64,000 nt of DNA, from NCBI GenBank assembly GCA_947488435.1, contig CANKZG010000001.1, positions 2,286,308 through 2,350,307 of the forward strand, given 5' to 3'. The stretch comes from an uncultured Flavobacteriaceae bacterium (GTDB lineage: Bacteria; Bacteroidota; Bacteroidia; Flavobacteriales; Flavobacteriaceae). Position numbers and translations under genes: made by a program. A model generated the notes under the pieces. It had not been told where the DNA came from, searched no databases, and saw only the letters and a list, made by a program, of their open reading frames with translations. This document shows, piece by piece, positions 1-8,764 of this stretch (position 1 is its first letter; the number at the start of each line of letters is the position of its first letter).

Positions 1-573
1 ATTTGGATCTGCATTTAGAAAAGTAAAAACATCAGGCAATTCGATTACAGTATTTACCAAATGCAATATGCCATTAGTTGCGTTAACATCCCCCAATATT
101 ACTCGAGATGTTCCATTTATTATAATTCCATTAGATATGTTTACAAAAGTACTTAGGTTCGTTCCATCCGGTCCTGATGTGGATTCGTTGGTAAAATAAC
201 CTGTTTCCAAATTTTCGAATGAAATAGTTCCTCTTACTACATGATTTCGCAGCAATTCAGCTAAGGTGTCATTGGGAATATCTTCTAAGGAAGAAAAGCC
301 ATTGTTATCCAAATAAGTAATAAAAGCAGCATTAATTGGTGGAAAAACTGTAATTCCATTACTACTTTGAAAAAAGTCAACCAAATTCGCTTGCTCTACA
401 GCGGCAACAAAAAGAGAAAGATCTGTAGAAATTCGGGCTAAGGCCAAAATATCAAGATTATTAGGGTTAGGTGTAGCTATTGTATCACCATCATCAATAG
501 AAGTGCACGAAGACACCACGGTGATAATTGCTAAAAAGACCACTACAGTTTTGAAAAGGATATTCTTCTTCAT
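1..573 (-). CDS. FAS1 (fasciclin) domain lipoprotein, cut by the window edge
   Basis: The reading frame starts with ATG at 573 and is still open at base 1, so only the first 191 residues are visible. The N-terminus is a lipoprotein signal (MKKN, hydrophobic stretch, SSC with Cys 23), so the protein is probably anchored in the cell envelope. One complete FAS1 domain follows, with the H1-type block (ITVFPPINAAF) and the H2-type block (TNGILHLVNTVIELP), and a second domain is beginning at the edge. FAS1 domains are adhesion or matrix modules; the ligand is unknown. It is the last of three tandem FAS1 genes on this strand. A TAACTTTG box (reverse complement of 601-608) lies about 28 bases upstream and may be its promoter. 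Confidence 0.88.
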   Translation of the reverse strand, partial: MKKNILFKTVVVFLAIITVVSSCTSIDDGDTIATPNPNNLDILALARISTDLSLFVAAVEQANLVDFFQSSNGITVFPPINAAFITYLDNNGFSSLEDIPNDTLAELLRNHVVRGTISFENLETGYFTNESTSGPDGTNLSTFVNISNGIIINGTSRVILGDVNATNGILHLVNTVIELPDVFTFLNADPN

Positions 574-720
574 AGGATTTTAATTTGCAGAACAGGTGCT
601 CAAAGTTACTAAAGAAAATGAATTGTATATAAGATTTTGACTTTAATAAAGAGATTTAAAAACTACGAAAGCGTTGCTTTTAAAAACACAAAAATTTGAA
701 TAGCGGAACAAATTATTGCA

Positions 721-750
721 TAAAAAAAGCGTTGGAATATACCAACGCTT
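721..750 (-). terminator. Rho-independent terminator after the 775-2211 FAS1 gene
   Basis: A perfect 9-bp stem (727-735 with 742-750, loop 736-741) is followed on the minus strand by a run of seven T (728-722). It lies 25 bases beyond the stop of the minus-strand FAS1 gene, so the next FAS1 gene downstream probably has its own promoter. Confidence 0.85.
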
Positions 751-774
751 CTTAATAAAGAATAGACTTTGTAT

Positions 775-2211
775 CTAATTCGATGGCAATAACACGCTAT
801 CTATAACATGGATAACACCGTTATTTGCCTGAATATTTACTGTTAATACGCCAACTCCAGAATTTCCAGAGCCATCAGTGATGTTAGCAATATTATCACC
901 GGTTCCTGGTAAATTAATTGTAATAGCATCTCCTTGTAATGTAACCGGTGCGATACCATCTGTTAAATCTTCTGCTCTTATATTTCCCTCTATGACATGA
1001 TGGAATAGAATGCCGCCAAGAGTTGCACTATCGATATCGTTCACACTCTGAACACCTAAATCGGAAAGTAATGTGTCAAAAGCGGTGTCTAATGGTGCAA
1101 AAACTGTAAACGGACCCGCCTGAGACAATACCGCATTAAAATCTATTCCTGAAGATGCCGCATCTAAAGCATCAATTAATGGACTCAAATTGGGATCTGC
1201 CTCTCCAAAAGTAATTAATGTTGGTAGATCAATTACCGTTTCAACAATGTGTATAATCCCATTTGTGCCAATAATATCTTTATTGTCTAAATTACCTGTG
1301 CTAACGCCATTTAAAACAATACCATCTGAAGTATTTACAAATAAGCTTAAATTATCTCCATTTTCATTTGTTGCTGCAGTGGTTAAATCATAAGAAGTAA
1401 CAAAATCATTAGTTAAGGTAGCATTGTTTAATAAAATATGATTAAATATTACGTTAGAAATATTATTACCATCGGGATTATTAAAGTTATTAGAAGCTGC
1501 ATTACTAGGAGCGAACAAGGTATAAGGACCATCGCCTGCAAGAATTTCTAGAAAATCAGCTTCAGGTGTAACCTCCGCTCCCATAGAGTTTTCTAATTCC
1601 GCTAAATTTGGATTTCCCATAATATGTGTAGTAATCGTAGGTAACGTTATCACAGCATCTACGATATGGATCACTCCATTTGATGCATCCATATCTGGCG
1701 TTTCAACAGTAGATATGCCATTTAAACTTACTCCAGAAGATAAGTCAATCAATAAACTTAGATTATTCCCAGCAACACCAGCTGTACTCAACGTACTTAC
1801 GTAACCAGTGTTTAAATTTGTTGATCTGTTTTCTCCTGAGATCACGTGATTTAGTAGTAGTTGTTGTAGTTCTCCAGCAGGGATATCTGTTAAAGCTCTG
1901 CCATCAAGAAAAGTTTCAAATGCTGTATTTGAAGGTGCAAATATCGTAAACGGTCCAGTACCACTTAAGGTAGTTATCAAGTTTCCTCCTGCTGCTTCCA
2001 AAGCAGCTACTAAACTGCTTAAATCTGCGGTTTCCTGTGCAAGCTCTACCAAATTTGTTCCGGCAACTGGAGGTGTTGGATCGGGAGGAGTTGAAGGATT
2101 ATCATTATCGCTGTCCGAAGAACAAGCGGCTATAAATACCATAGCAAATGCTAAGACCGCTAATCTATACGAATGTAAAATTGTTTTCATGCTGTTTTTT
2201 TTAAGTGTCAT
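775..2211 (-). CDS. Lipoprotein with three FAS1 (fasciclin) domains
   Basis: This 478-residue protein has a lipoprotein signal (hydrophobic segment ending FIAAC, Cys about 30) and then an acidic Ser/Asp/Pro linker. Three FAS1 repeats follow at roughly residues 53-190, 196-332 and 335-478. Each has a TIFAPSN- or TVFAPLD-like H1 block and an NGVIHIVD-type H2 block. In eukaryotes and bacteria FAS1 modules mediate adhesion; here surface or matrix attachment is inferred. An ATG at 2190 (MKTILHSY) would give an equally good signal peptide. I kept the upstream ATG at 2211 because its start resembles that of the next paralogue (KKNS then a second Met). It lies between two FAS1 paralogues and has its own terminator. 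Confidence 0.9.
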   Translation of the reverse strand: MTLKKNSMKTILHSYRLAVLAFAMVFIAACSSDSDNDNPSTPPDPTPPVAGTNLVELAQETADLSSLVAALEAAGGNLITTLSGTGPFTIFAPSNTAFETFLDGRALTDIPAGELQQLLLNHVISGENRSTNLNTGYVSTLSTAGVAGNNLSLLIDLSSGVSLNGISTVETPDMDASNGVIHIVDAVITLPTITTHIMGNPNLAELENSMGAEVTPEADFLEILAGDGPYTLFAPSNAASNNFNNPDGNNISNVIFNHILLNNATLTNDFVTSYDLTTAATNENGDNLSLFVNTSDGIVLNGVSTGNLDNKDIIGTNGIIHIVETVIDLPTLITFGEADPNLSPLIDALDAASSGIDFNAVLSQAGPFTVFAPLDTAFDTLLSDLGVQSVNDIDSATLGGILFHHVIEGNIRAEDLTDGIAPVTLQGDAITINLPGTGDNIANITDGSGNSGVGVLTVNIQANNGVIHVIDSVLLPSN

Positions 2212-2423
2212 TTTGTAATATATTTTTGTTAATTATGAACACTATAGTAGTAGGCTTTAAAGTGAATTCCTATCATAGAAAAGCCTGTATCTTATGGTTT
2301 TAGCGCATTTTTTTGCATTCAAAAGGCATAAACGTTGTGGAATTGGAAGATGATCTAATTTTTTTTATAATAAGTTTAACACAACAAACGGGAACTAAAA
2401 ACACTTTAAAAGGCTTGTAACTG

Positions 2424-2457
2424 AAAAAATCCAACCTCATTTAATAAGAGATTGGAT
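2424..2457 (-). terminator. Rho-independent terminator after the 2494-4524 FAS1 gene
   Basis: A 10-bp stem with one G-T pair (2429-2438 with 2448-2457) is followed on the minus strand by a six-T tract (2429-2424). It lies 37 bases past the stop codon of the four-domain FAS1 gene. Confidence 0.75.
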
Positions 2458-2493
2458 CTTTCTAGCGAATTATAAATTCTTTTTCATAATTTT

Positions 2494-4524
2494 TTAAGGT
2501 ACAAGAGCTCCTATTGCAGCTTGCGGGATCAAGACTTTGTCTATTACATGTATTATAGTATTACCCACATTAATGTCTTCACGTAAAATATTGGCGGGCT
2601 CATCAGTTTGGTCATTAATTGAAATAGTATCATTTACATTAATAATAATTGATTCCCCTAATAAAGTGCTTATAACCTGTCCATCATTAAAATCAGATGT
2701 TAACAACACATCACCAACAATAATATGGTGCGCTAATATCTGAGCTAACAGCTGCAGTTCCTCCGGTGTATCGAAATCTGCTAATTCTTCAATACCCTCC
2801 AAATTGTCGAACAACGCTCTGAAAGCGGTATTTGTTGGCGTAAAGCATGTTGTGGGGATGCGCTGTCCTAAGCTATCTTTAAGGAAGTCATCCACTCGTA
2901 CTAGAGCTAAGATAAGGGCATTCAGATTTAAATCATCCACAGAACTAATAATGTCTAACAAAAAGTTTTCCGCCTGATTTGCTAAAACATCGATAATAAA
3001 TTGAGGTACTAAAATTCTATCTATTACATGAATGACCCCATTACTTGCTGTAATATCCGTAAGTACAAAATTTGCATTAAAACTGGTTGCATCTCGTAAT
3101 ACCAGGCCATTAGGAGTATCAACAATTTCAATACTATTGTTTGTTAAAAGTGTGTTTACATTTCCTACTGCTAAATTAGATGAAGTAATCATTGTGGGAA
3201 GCACATGATATTCAAGCACTGCTCTTAACAGTGCAATCTCTGTGGTAGTATTAAAGTCTTCTATTCCTGAAAATCTACTTCCAAAAAGCGCCAACAGACT
3301 GGTTAATGCTTCATTTGAAGGTGCAAAAACCGTAAAAGGACCAGTGCCATCTAGCGTTTCTAATAAACCGGTAAGTTCTAACGCCTGTTCTAAAAAGTCT
3401 AAACTTTCCGTAGCTACAACTAATTCACTTATGGTTTGTGACTGCGTAGGGTTTAAGGTGTCAATTAGGGCCGCAATTTCAGCAGGAATTAAAATTTTAT
3501 CAATTGTATGTACAACGCCATTGTTGGCAAAATCATCGGTAGAAAGTATTGTGGCATTAATAGCCGTAGCATCACCAATTACAAAAGTGTCTCCGTCTGG
3601 GATAATCACTATAGATTCATTATTGGCTATAGTAGCAATTGTTCCTTCAGCTAAGTTTTCTGAACTCAGCACTCCTTCCACTAAATGAAACTCCAAAATA
3701 CTTCTTAAGATTGCTACCTCTAAAGGGTTATCAAAATCGCTAAAGCTATTAAAGTCTTCCCCTAAGGCCTCAAATAAACCATTAAAGGCATTATTTACTG
3801 GTGCAAATAGGGTTAGTGCATCTTCTCCGCTAAGCTCATCTTCTAATCCTGCGGCTACAATTGCTTCTTCTAATAAAGACAATTCATCATTTTCTGATAC
3901 TAATTCAAAAATAGAGGGTAGCGGAATTAGAGCATCAATAACACTTTGAGGCAATAATACTTTATCTACGATATGCACCACACCATTTATTGCTTCATTA
4001 TCACTACCTACAATTTCTGCCAACTCATCAGTTTGGTCTTGCACAAATAGGGTATTGTTAGCTACATTTATGGAAATTGTTTCCCCTTGAAGTGTTGTTA
4101 AGTTTGTTCCATTAGAAAAATCGTCGGAAAATGCAGTAATGTCAGCTACCACATGATAATTAAGGATCTCGGCTAAAAGTGCTAAAGATTCGGTATCATT
4201 AAAATCACTTAAAGAATTAAAGTCATCTAATTGTTCTAATAATTCATCAAAAGCATCATTTGAAGGCGCAAATACCGTAAAATTCGTATTCGTATTGGCT
4301 AAAGCTGATGCTAAGCTAGGATCACTAAGCTCCAGAGCTTCAACTAGATCGCTTAAAACGGCTACAGATTCTGCTAATACTACAATATTAGATAATTGAG
4401 GATCACTACCGCCAGTACTATCACCATCTGTAGTAACGTCATCATCATTTTGTCTGCAGGAAAAAATAATAGTGATTAATGCAATCAAAAAGATAAAATT
4501 CTTCATCCATGAATTCTTTTTCAT
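2494..4524 (-). CDS. Lipoprotein with four FAS1 (fasciclin) domains
   Basis: This 676-residue protein has a lipoprotein signal (MKKNSWMKNF, hydrophobic stretch, FSC with Cys 23) and an Asp/Gly-rich linker. Four FAS1 repeats follow, each closing with a VVHIVDK-, VIHVIDR- or IIHVIDK-like H2 block. The first three carry good TVFAPSN/TLFAPVN H1 blocks, while the fourth has a diverged TCFTPTN version. The repeats share more features with each other than with the 775-2211 protein (KVLIPQ or KILIPA after the H2 block), which suggests internal duplication. Envelope anchoring and a role in adhesion or matrix are inferred from the family. It is the first of the three tandem FAS1 genes and has its own terminator. 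Confidence 0.9.
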   Translation of the reverse strand: MKKNSWMKNFIFLIALITIIFSCRQNDDDVTTDGDSTGGSDPQLSNIVVLAESVAVLSDLVEALELSDPSLASALANTNTNFTVFAPSNDAFDELLEQLDDFNSLSDFNDTESLALLAEILNYHVVADITAFSDDFSNGTNLTTLQGETISINVANNTLFVQDQTDELAEIVGSDNEAINGVVHIVDKVLLPQSVIDALIPLPSIFELVSENDELSLLEEAIVAAGLEDELSGEDALTLFAPVNNAFNGLFEALGEDFNSFSDFDNPLEVAILRSILEFHLVEGVLSSENLAEGTIATIANNESIVIIPDGDTFVIGDATAINATILSTDDFANNGVVHTIDKILIPAEIAALIDTLNPTQSQTISELVVATESLDFLEQALELTGLLETLDGTGPFTVFAPSNEALTSLLALFGSRFSGIEDFNTTTEIALLRAVLEYHVLPTMITSSNLAVGNVNTLLTNNSIEIVDTPNGLVLRDATSFNANFVLTDITASNGVIHVIDRILVPQFIIDVLANQAENFLLDIISSVDDLNLNALILALVRVDDFLKDSLGQRIPTTCFTPTNTAFRALFDNLEGIEELADFDTPEELQLLAQILAHHIIVGDVLLTSDFNDGQVISTLLGESIIINVNDTISINDQTDEPANILREDINVGNTIIHVIDKVLIPQAAIGALVP

Positions 4525-4767
4525 TTCCTTATTTTTAGGTTTATTAATGTTGTTGAAAATTAGGTGTTAATGTGTTAAAGCGCTCAAAAATTAATTTAAG
4601 TCTTTGTTACATTAACTTTAAAAATTCCCTTTATTAGGATGGATCGCGGGATGGTTTCTTAACGATTTGGAAACCTAAAAAATAGAACGACAAATAAAAA
4701 CATCTGCCATTACAGCTTAACTAGTCGCGAGCTGCTAAATTGCCTTACAAACTCCTATAATATTTTG

Positions 4768-4775
4768 TAATTTTG
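4768..4775 (+). promoter_or_regulatory. Probable -7 promoter box of mnmA
   Basis: TAATTTTG matches the Bacteroidota -7 consensus TAnnTTTG and ends 18 bases before the mnmA ATG. I do not see a clean -33 TTTG at the expected distance. Confidence 0.45.
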
Positions 4776-4793
4776 TAACTTAAAATTGGTGAG

Positions 4794-5984
4794 ATGAAGA
4801 AAGTAGTTGTAGGACTTTCGGGAGGAGTAGATTCAAGCGTAACGGCCTACTTGTTAAAAGAGCAAGGCTATGAGGTTATTGGTTTGTTTATGAAGAATTG
4901 GCACGACGATTCAGTGATCATATCAGACGAATGCCCATGGATAGAAGATAGTAATGATGCTTTGATAGTAGCAGAGAAATTAGGAATTCCTTTTCAAACT
5001 ATTGACCTAAGCGAGGTATATAAGGAACGTATTGTTGATTATATGTTCGACGAATATGAAAGAGGGCGCACACCTAATCCAGATATTCTTTGCAATCGGG
5101 AAATTAAGTTTGACGTTTTCCTAAAAATTGCATTGCAATTAGGAGCCGATTATGTGGCTACAGGACATTATTGCAGAAAGACCAGTATTACGAATGAAGA
5201 TGGTTCTGAAACACATCAGCTTCTTGCCGGAGTAGATCTCAATAAAGATCAGTCTTATTTTCTATGTCAATTATCTCAAGAACAATTGGCAAAAACACTT
5301 TTTCCAATAGGATCACTTACGAAGCCTGAAGTTAGGGCAATTGCTGCAGAACAGGATTTAATTACCGCAGATAAAAGAGACTCGCAAGGATTATGTTTTA
5401 TTGGTAAAGTAAGATTGCCTGAGTTTTTGCAACAAAAATTGAAACCTAAAAAAGGAGTTATTGTTGAGGTTCCTTCTGTAACAAAAAAATACGTTCATGA
5501 TATCCCCAATTTTACAAATAAGCTAGAAGAACTCGCTTTTTTTGCAGAGAAACCGAATTATGTACTCGAGGATGGTAAAATTGTTGGTGAACATCAAGGT
5601 GCACATTTTTTTACTATTGGTCAAAGAAAGGGACTGGATGTAGGTGGTACTCCAGAACCACTATTTGTAATTGATACTGATGTTACAGAAAATATAATAT
5701 ATACAGGTCAGGGAAAACAGCACCCAGGTCTTTATCGTAGAACTTTATTTGTCGCCCAAGAAGAATTGCATTGGGTTAGAAAGGATTTAGCATTGAAACC
5801 GGATGAAACTTTGGAAGTTATGGCTAGAATTCGCTATCGGCAACCGTTACAAAAAGCTACCTTATATCAAATTTCAGGAGGACTTTATGTTGATTTTAAG
5901 GAAAAACAATCGGCAATAACGGAAGGACAGTTTGTTGCATGGTATATCGATGATGAACTTATTGGTTCTGGAGTAATATCCTGA
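4794..5984 (+). CDS. mnmA: tRNA-specific 2-thiouridylase MnmA
   Basis: MnmA uses ATP and relayed sulfur to make 2-thiouridine at U34 of Lys, Glu and Gln tRNAs in the cytoplasm. The PP-loop ATP site (GLSGGVDSS) is at residues 7-15. The two catalytic cysteines are present: Cys 100 in [11 protein letters not shown] and Cys 201 in [10 protein letters not shown]. The [13 protein letters not shown] block and the C-terminal beta-barrel domain are also intact. At 396 residues it is longer than the E. coli enzyme; the extra length includes a segment before the FTIGQ block. The gene appears to be transcribed alone, or together with the oxidoreductase gene 45 bases downstream. Confidence 0.97.
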   Translation: MKKVVVGLSGGVDSSVTAYLLKEQGYEVIGLFMKNWHDDSVIISDECPWIEDSNDALIVAEKLGIPFQTIDLSEVYKERIVDYMFDEYERGRTPNPDILCNREIKFDVFLKIALQLGADYVATGHYCRKTSITNEDGSETHQLLAGVDLNKDQSYFLCQLSQEQLAKTLFPIGSLTKPEVRAIAAEQDLITADKRDSQGLCFIGKVRLPEFLQQKLKPKKGVIVEVPSVTKKYVHDIPNFTNKLEELAFFAEKPNYVLEDGKIVGEHQGAHFFTIGQRKGLDVGGTPEPLFVIDTDVTENIIYTGQGKQHPGLYRRTLFVAQEELHWVRKDLALKPDETLEVMARIRYRQPLQKATLYQISGGLYVDFKEKQSAITEGQFVAWYIDDELIGSGVIS

Positions 5985-6029
5985 AAATTTTGATAGTCAA
6001 AGCAAAAATTAAATTTAAGAAACAGATAC

Positions 6030-6971
6030 ATGCAAAATAGAGTCTCCTCATTGTTTAATATTCAATACCCAATAATTCAAGCCGGAATGATATGGACAAG
6101 TGGATGGCGTTTGGCTGCTGCTGTTTCCAATGCAGGAGGCCTAGGTATTATTGGAGCTGGATCGATGTATCCTGAGGTGCTTCGCGAGCATATTCTTAAA
6201 TGCCAGGAGGCTACCACAAAGCCTTTTGGAGTTAATGTTCCCATGTTATACCCAGATATTCAAGAACTCATGGAAATTATATGTACTCTTGGTGTTAGAA
6301 TTGTATTTACCTCTGCTGGAAATCCAAAGACCTGGACCAACTACCTCAAGGACAAAGGAATTACCGTAGTTCATGTGGTAAGTAGTGAAAAATTTGCATT
6401 AAAGGCAGAAGCGGCTGGTGTAGATGCTGTAGTAGCAGAAGGCTTTGAGGCAGGGGGACATAATGGTCGCGATGAAACCACAAGCTTAACATTAATACCT
6501 GCAGTTAAAGCAGCAATTTCAATCCCACTTATTGCTGCTGGTGGCATAGCAACAGGAGAAGCAATGTTAGCAGCAATGATTTTAGGGGCTGATGGAGTGC
6601 AAGTAGGAAGCAGATTTGTGGCTAGTGAAGAAGCATCTTCACACCAATTATTTAAAGAAAAGGTAGTAGCTACTGGAGAAGGCGATACACAGCTTACTTT
6701 AAAAGAATTAGCGCCAGTTCGCTTAATAAAGAACAAGTTTTATTCGGCTATAGAACATGCCTATGCCCAAGGAGCAAGTGTAGAGGAACTAAAAACCTTA
6801 TTGGGAAGAGCACGTGCTAAACGCGGCATGTTTGAAGGGGATATGGAACAGGGAGAATTGGAAATAGGACAGGTAGCCGCACTCATACATGATATAAAAC
6901 CTGCTGCAGCTATTGTAGCTTCAATGGTTGAGGAGTTTGAAATTGCCAAAAAGAAAATGTACAATCTATAA
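6030..6971 (+). CDS. FMN-dependent nitronate monooxygenase / FabK-like oxidoreductase
   Basis: This 313-residue TIM-barrel flavoprotein belongs to the 2-nitropropane dioxygenase family. FMN-binding features are the N-terminal QAGMIWTSG and VSNAGGLGIIG stretches, the AEGFEAGGHNGRDE block carrying the family's catalytic His, and the C-terminal GGIATGE ... GADGVQVGSRF phosphate-binding loop. The same fold serves nitronate detoxification and FabK-type enoyl-ACP reduction, and the sequence alone does not decide between them. It follows mnmA by 45 bases on the same strand. Its last bases overlap the convergent receptor gene by 6 bp. Confidence 0.85.
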   Translation: MQNRVSSLFNIQYPIIQAGMIWTSGWRLAAAVSNAGGLGIIGAGSMYPEVLREHILKCQEATTKPFGVNVPMLYPDIQELMEIICTLGVRIVFTSAGNPKTWTNYLKDKGITVVHVVSSEKFALKAEAAGVDAVVAEGFEAGGHNGRDETTSLTLIPAVKAAISIPLIAAGGIATGEAMLAAMILGADGVQVGSRFVASEEASSHQLFKEKVVATGEGDTQLTLKELAPVRLIKNKFYSAIEHAYAQGASVEELKTLLGRARAKRGMFEGDMEQGELEIGQVAALIHDIKPAAAIVASMVEEFEIAKKKMYNL

Positions 6972-7754
6972 GTTTTCTCGAACTTCTCTGAAATAGTTAA
7001 AAGCTTTAATTAGTCTGGAACCGTACCAAGAGAAATATTCCCCATCTACCAATATAATTTTAGAATCAGGTAAAAGTGTTTGCACTTCTTGAATATGTTT
7101 CTCTTTAAAGGGGAAAGGTTCTGAAGAAAGTAAAACAACGTCTACGGTGATATTGGCTAGGGAAGTTGAAGTAAGCTCAGGATAACGTTTTGAACCTGCA
7201 AAAACGTTATCAAATCCATTTAAAGCCATTAAATGATGAATAAAAGTATCTTTTCCTACCGTCATCCAAGGGTTTTTCCAAATAAAATAAATGGCTTTTA
7301 GTTTTGTCCTGTGTGCCATAAATAGCGCATGATTCTTGGCTTTTTTTTTAATTTTTTGAATCATCTCTTCGGCTTCGGATCTACAATGAAATAACTGTCC
7401 ATACATTTCAATTAAAACTAGGGCATCAGATAAACTTTCAATATTAGAAACATGAACGATGTATGCAGCGGCTAAAGTGGTAACAATTTCCGCTGTATTT
7501 TCTTCTTTATTACACAGAATGATGTCTGGTTCAAGGGAAGCAATTTTTTTATACGATACAGTTTTGGTTCCTCCGATCACCGTTTTTTGCTCCCGTAATT
7601 GTAATGGATGGACACAAAATTTGGTTATACCAACTATTTTTTCCTCCAATCCAAGATCTACAAGTAATTCTGTTTGCGAAGGAACTAATGATACAATTCG
7701 TTTGAGAGGTTTGGTAATAGTAATAGTTCTTCCTAACTGATCGGTATATAGCAT
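6966..7754 (-). CDS. Helical-backbone metal receptor (cobalamin/iron-type binding protein) without signal peptide
   Basis: The 262-residue protein matches the BtuF/FecB-type substrate-binding fold. Seen are the RIVSLVPSQTELLVDLGLEEKIVG opening, a conserved SLEPDIILCNKEEN segment, a long central helix (residues about 105-150) and a C-terminal lobe with TSLANITVDVVLLSSEPFPF. Canonical ABC receptors are periplasmic or lipidated, but this one has no signal peptide or lipobox, so it may be cytoplasmic or use an unrecognised export route. No permease or ATPase gene is adjacent. Ligand specificity (cobamide, haem or siderophore) cannot be read from the sequence. Confidence 0.8.
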   Translation of the reverse strand: MLYTDQLGRTITITKPLKRIVSLVPSQTELLVDLGLEEKIVGITKFCVHPLQLREQKTVIGGTKTVSYKKIASLEPDIILCNKEENTAEIVTTLAAAYIVHVSNIESLSDALVLIEMYGQLFHCRSEAEEMIQKIKKKAKNHALFMAHRTKLKAIYFIWKNPWMTVGKDTFIHHLMALNGFDNVFAGSKRYPELTSTSLANITVDVVLLSSEPFPFKEKHIQEVQTLLPDSKIILVDGEYFSWYGSRLIKAFNYFREVRENL

Positions 7755-7783
7755 ACGTTAAAGATAAAATATGTTACCAAATT

Positions 7784-8677
7784 TTACTTTAATTTATGAA
7801 TGATTTCATCTATAAAAAGTACGGTTTCCGAGAAAACACCTTGCCAATCTTTAGATCTCAAATCACACGCAATTACATGATTACCACTTTCAGGAAAGGC
7901 GACTTCCTTTTTCAATATTTGCGGAGTATTTAAATGCTGATACATTTTATGCATGGCTGCAACAGAGACAACATTATCCTGTTCTTGCTCATTTTTATAA
8001 TAATATCCTAAGAATACGGGACATTGCACTTTAGCAAAAGTAGAAGGAACCATATGTGAGAATACCATTTGCATTAAAGCAATATATCCATTGACATGAT
8101 AATTTGTAGACCAATATTTTGCTTCTTCTAAAGGCCTGTCCACCTTTTGAACCTCGCCGCCAATGGATCGAATAAAGTGCGCTTTCCCACCTGGTTTTAT
8201 AAGCATTTTTTGGGAAGGTTCCTTTAAGTCAATAAAGGGAGAATATAGCACTAAACCTAGAATATCTTTTACTTCGGACGCAAGAATAAGACTTAAAGCA
8301 CCACCAGTAGAGGTGCTTACCAAAATTATCTTATCTCCTAGCGTTCGCCCAATTTCCAAGGCCTCTCTTGCAGAATTGATATAATTACTAGGGGTTAAAT
8401 ATTCAAAACTATTAGGCCTGTCAATTCCATGCTCTTTAAGCCTTGCCATGTATACATGCGCTTTATATTTCTCAGACAAGAGTTTCATTACGGGTTCTCC
8501 TTCTCTATGACTTGCTCCAAACCCATGGAGGTAAACAAAGGCTATGGAAGTTTTTTTTTCAAAAAATTCAGAAGCCCAAATGATCTTCGCTTGATTGTTG
8601 GTTCGAATCCCCTGTACTTTTGCTTCTTTTTCAGCAATTAAAGTATCAAGGTCAAGTAAGTCCGTATTTGTTTGCAC
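7784..8677 (-). CDS. Alpha/beta hydrolase (serine hydrolase)
   Basis: An esterase/lipase-type alpha/beta hydrolase of about 297 residues. The oxyanion-side motif is VYLHGFGASHREGE (residues about 48-61). The nucleophile elbow is STSTGG with Ser 123, where the first Gly of GxSxG is replaced by Ser. The likely catalytic His 267 is in SGNHVIACD. The substrate is unknown. The start is unsettled: the assigned start is GTG at 8677, and the frame stays open upstream to a TAG near 8746 without any ATG. That upstream stretch would encode a hydrophobic segment, so a membrane anchor with a non-ATG start is possible. Confidence 0.8.
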   Translation of the reverse strand: MQTNTDLLDLDTLIAEKEAKVQGIRTNNQAKIIWASEFFEKKTSIAFVYLHGFGASHREGEPVMKLLSEKYKAHVYMARLKEHGIDRPNSFEYLTPSNYINSAREALEIGRTLGDKIILVSTSTGGALSLILASEVKDILGLVLYSPFIDLKEPSQKMLIKPGGKAHFIRSIGGEVQKVDRPLEEAKYWSTNYHVNGYIALMQMVFSHMVPSTFAKVQCPVFLGYYYKNEQEQDNVVSVAAMHKMYQHLNTPQILKKEVAFPESGNHVIACDLRSKDWQGVFSETVLFIDEIIHKLK

Positions 8678-8764
8678 GTATTGCGGTAATCTTAGATTTA
8701 AAATAATTTTTAATGCGGCGGCAAAGATAAACTTTACAACTAAAACCTATATGGATTGAAAATT

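Noticed and set aside
3242-3688. A 148-codon plus-strand frame inside the four-domain FAS1 gene
   Set aside because: It is antisense to a strongly supported lipoprotein gene, has no family resemblance and no initiation context; it is a frame shadow of repetitive coding DNA.
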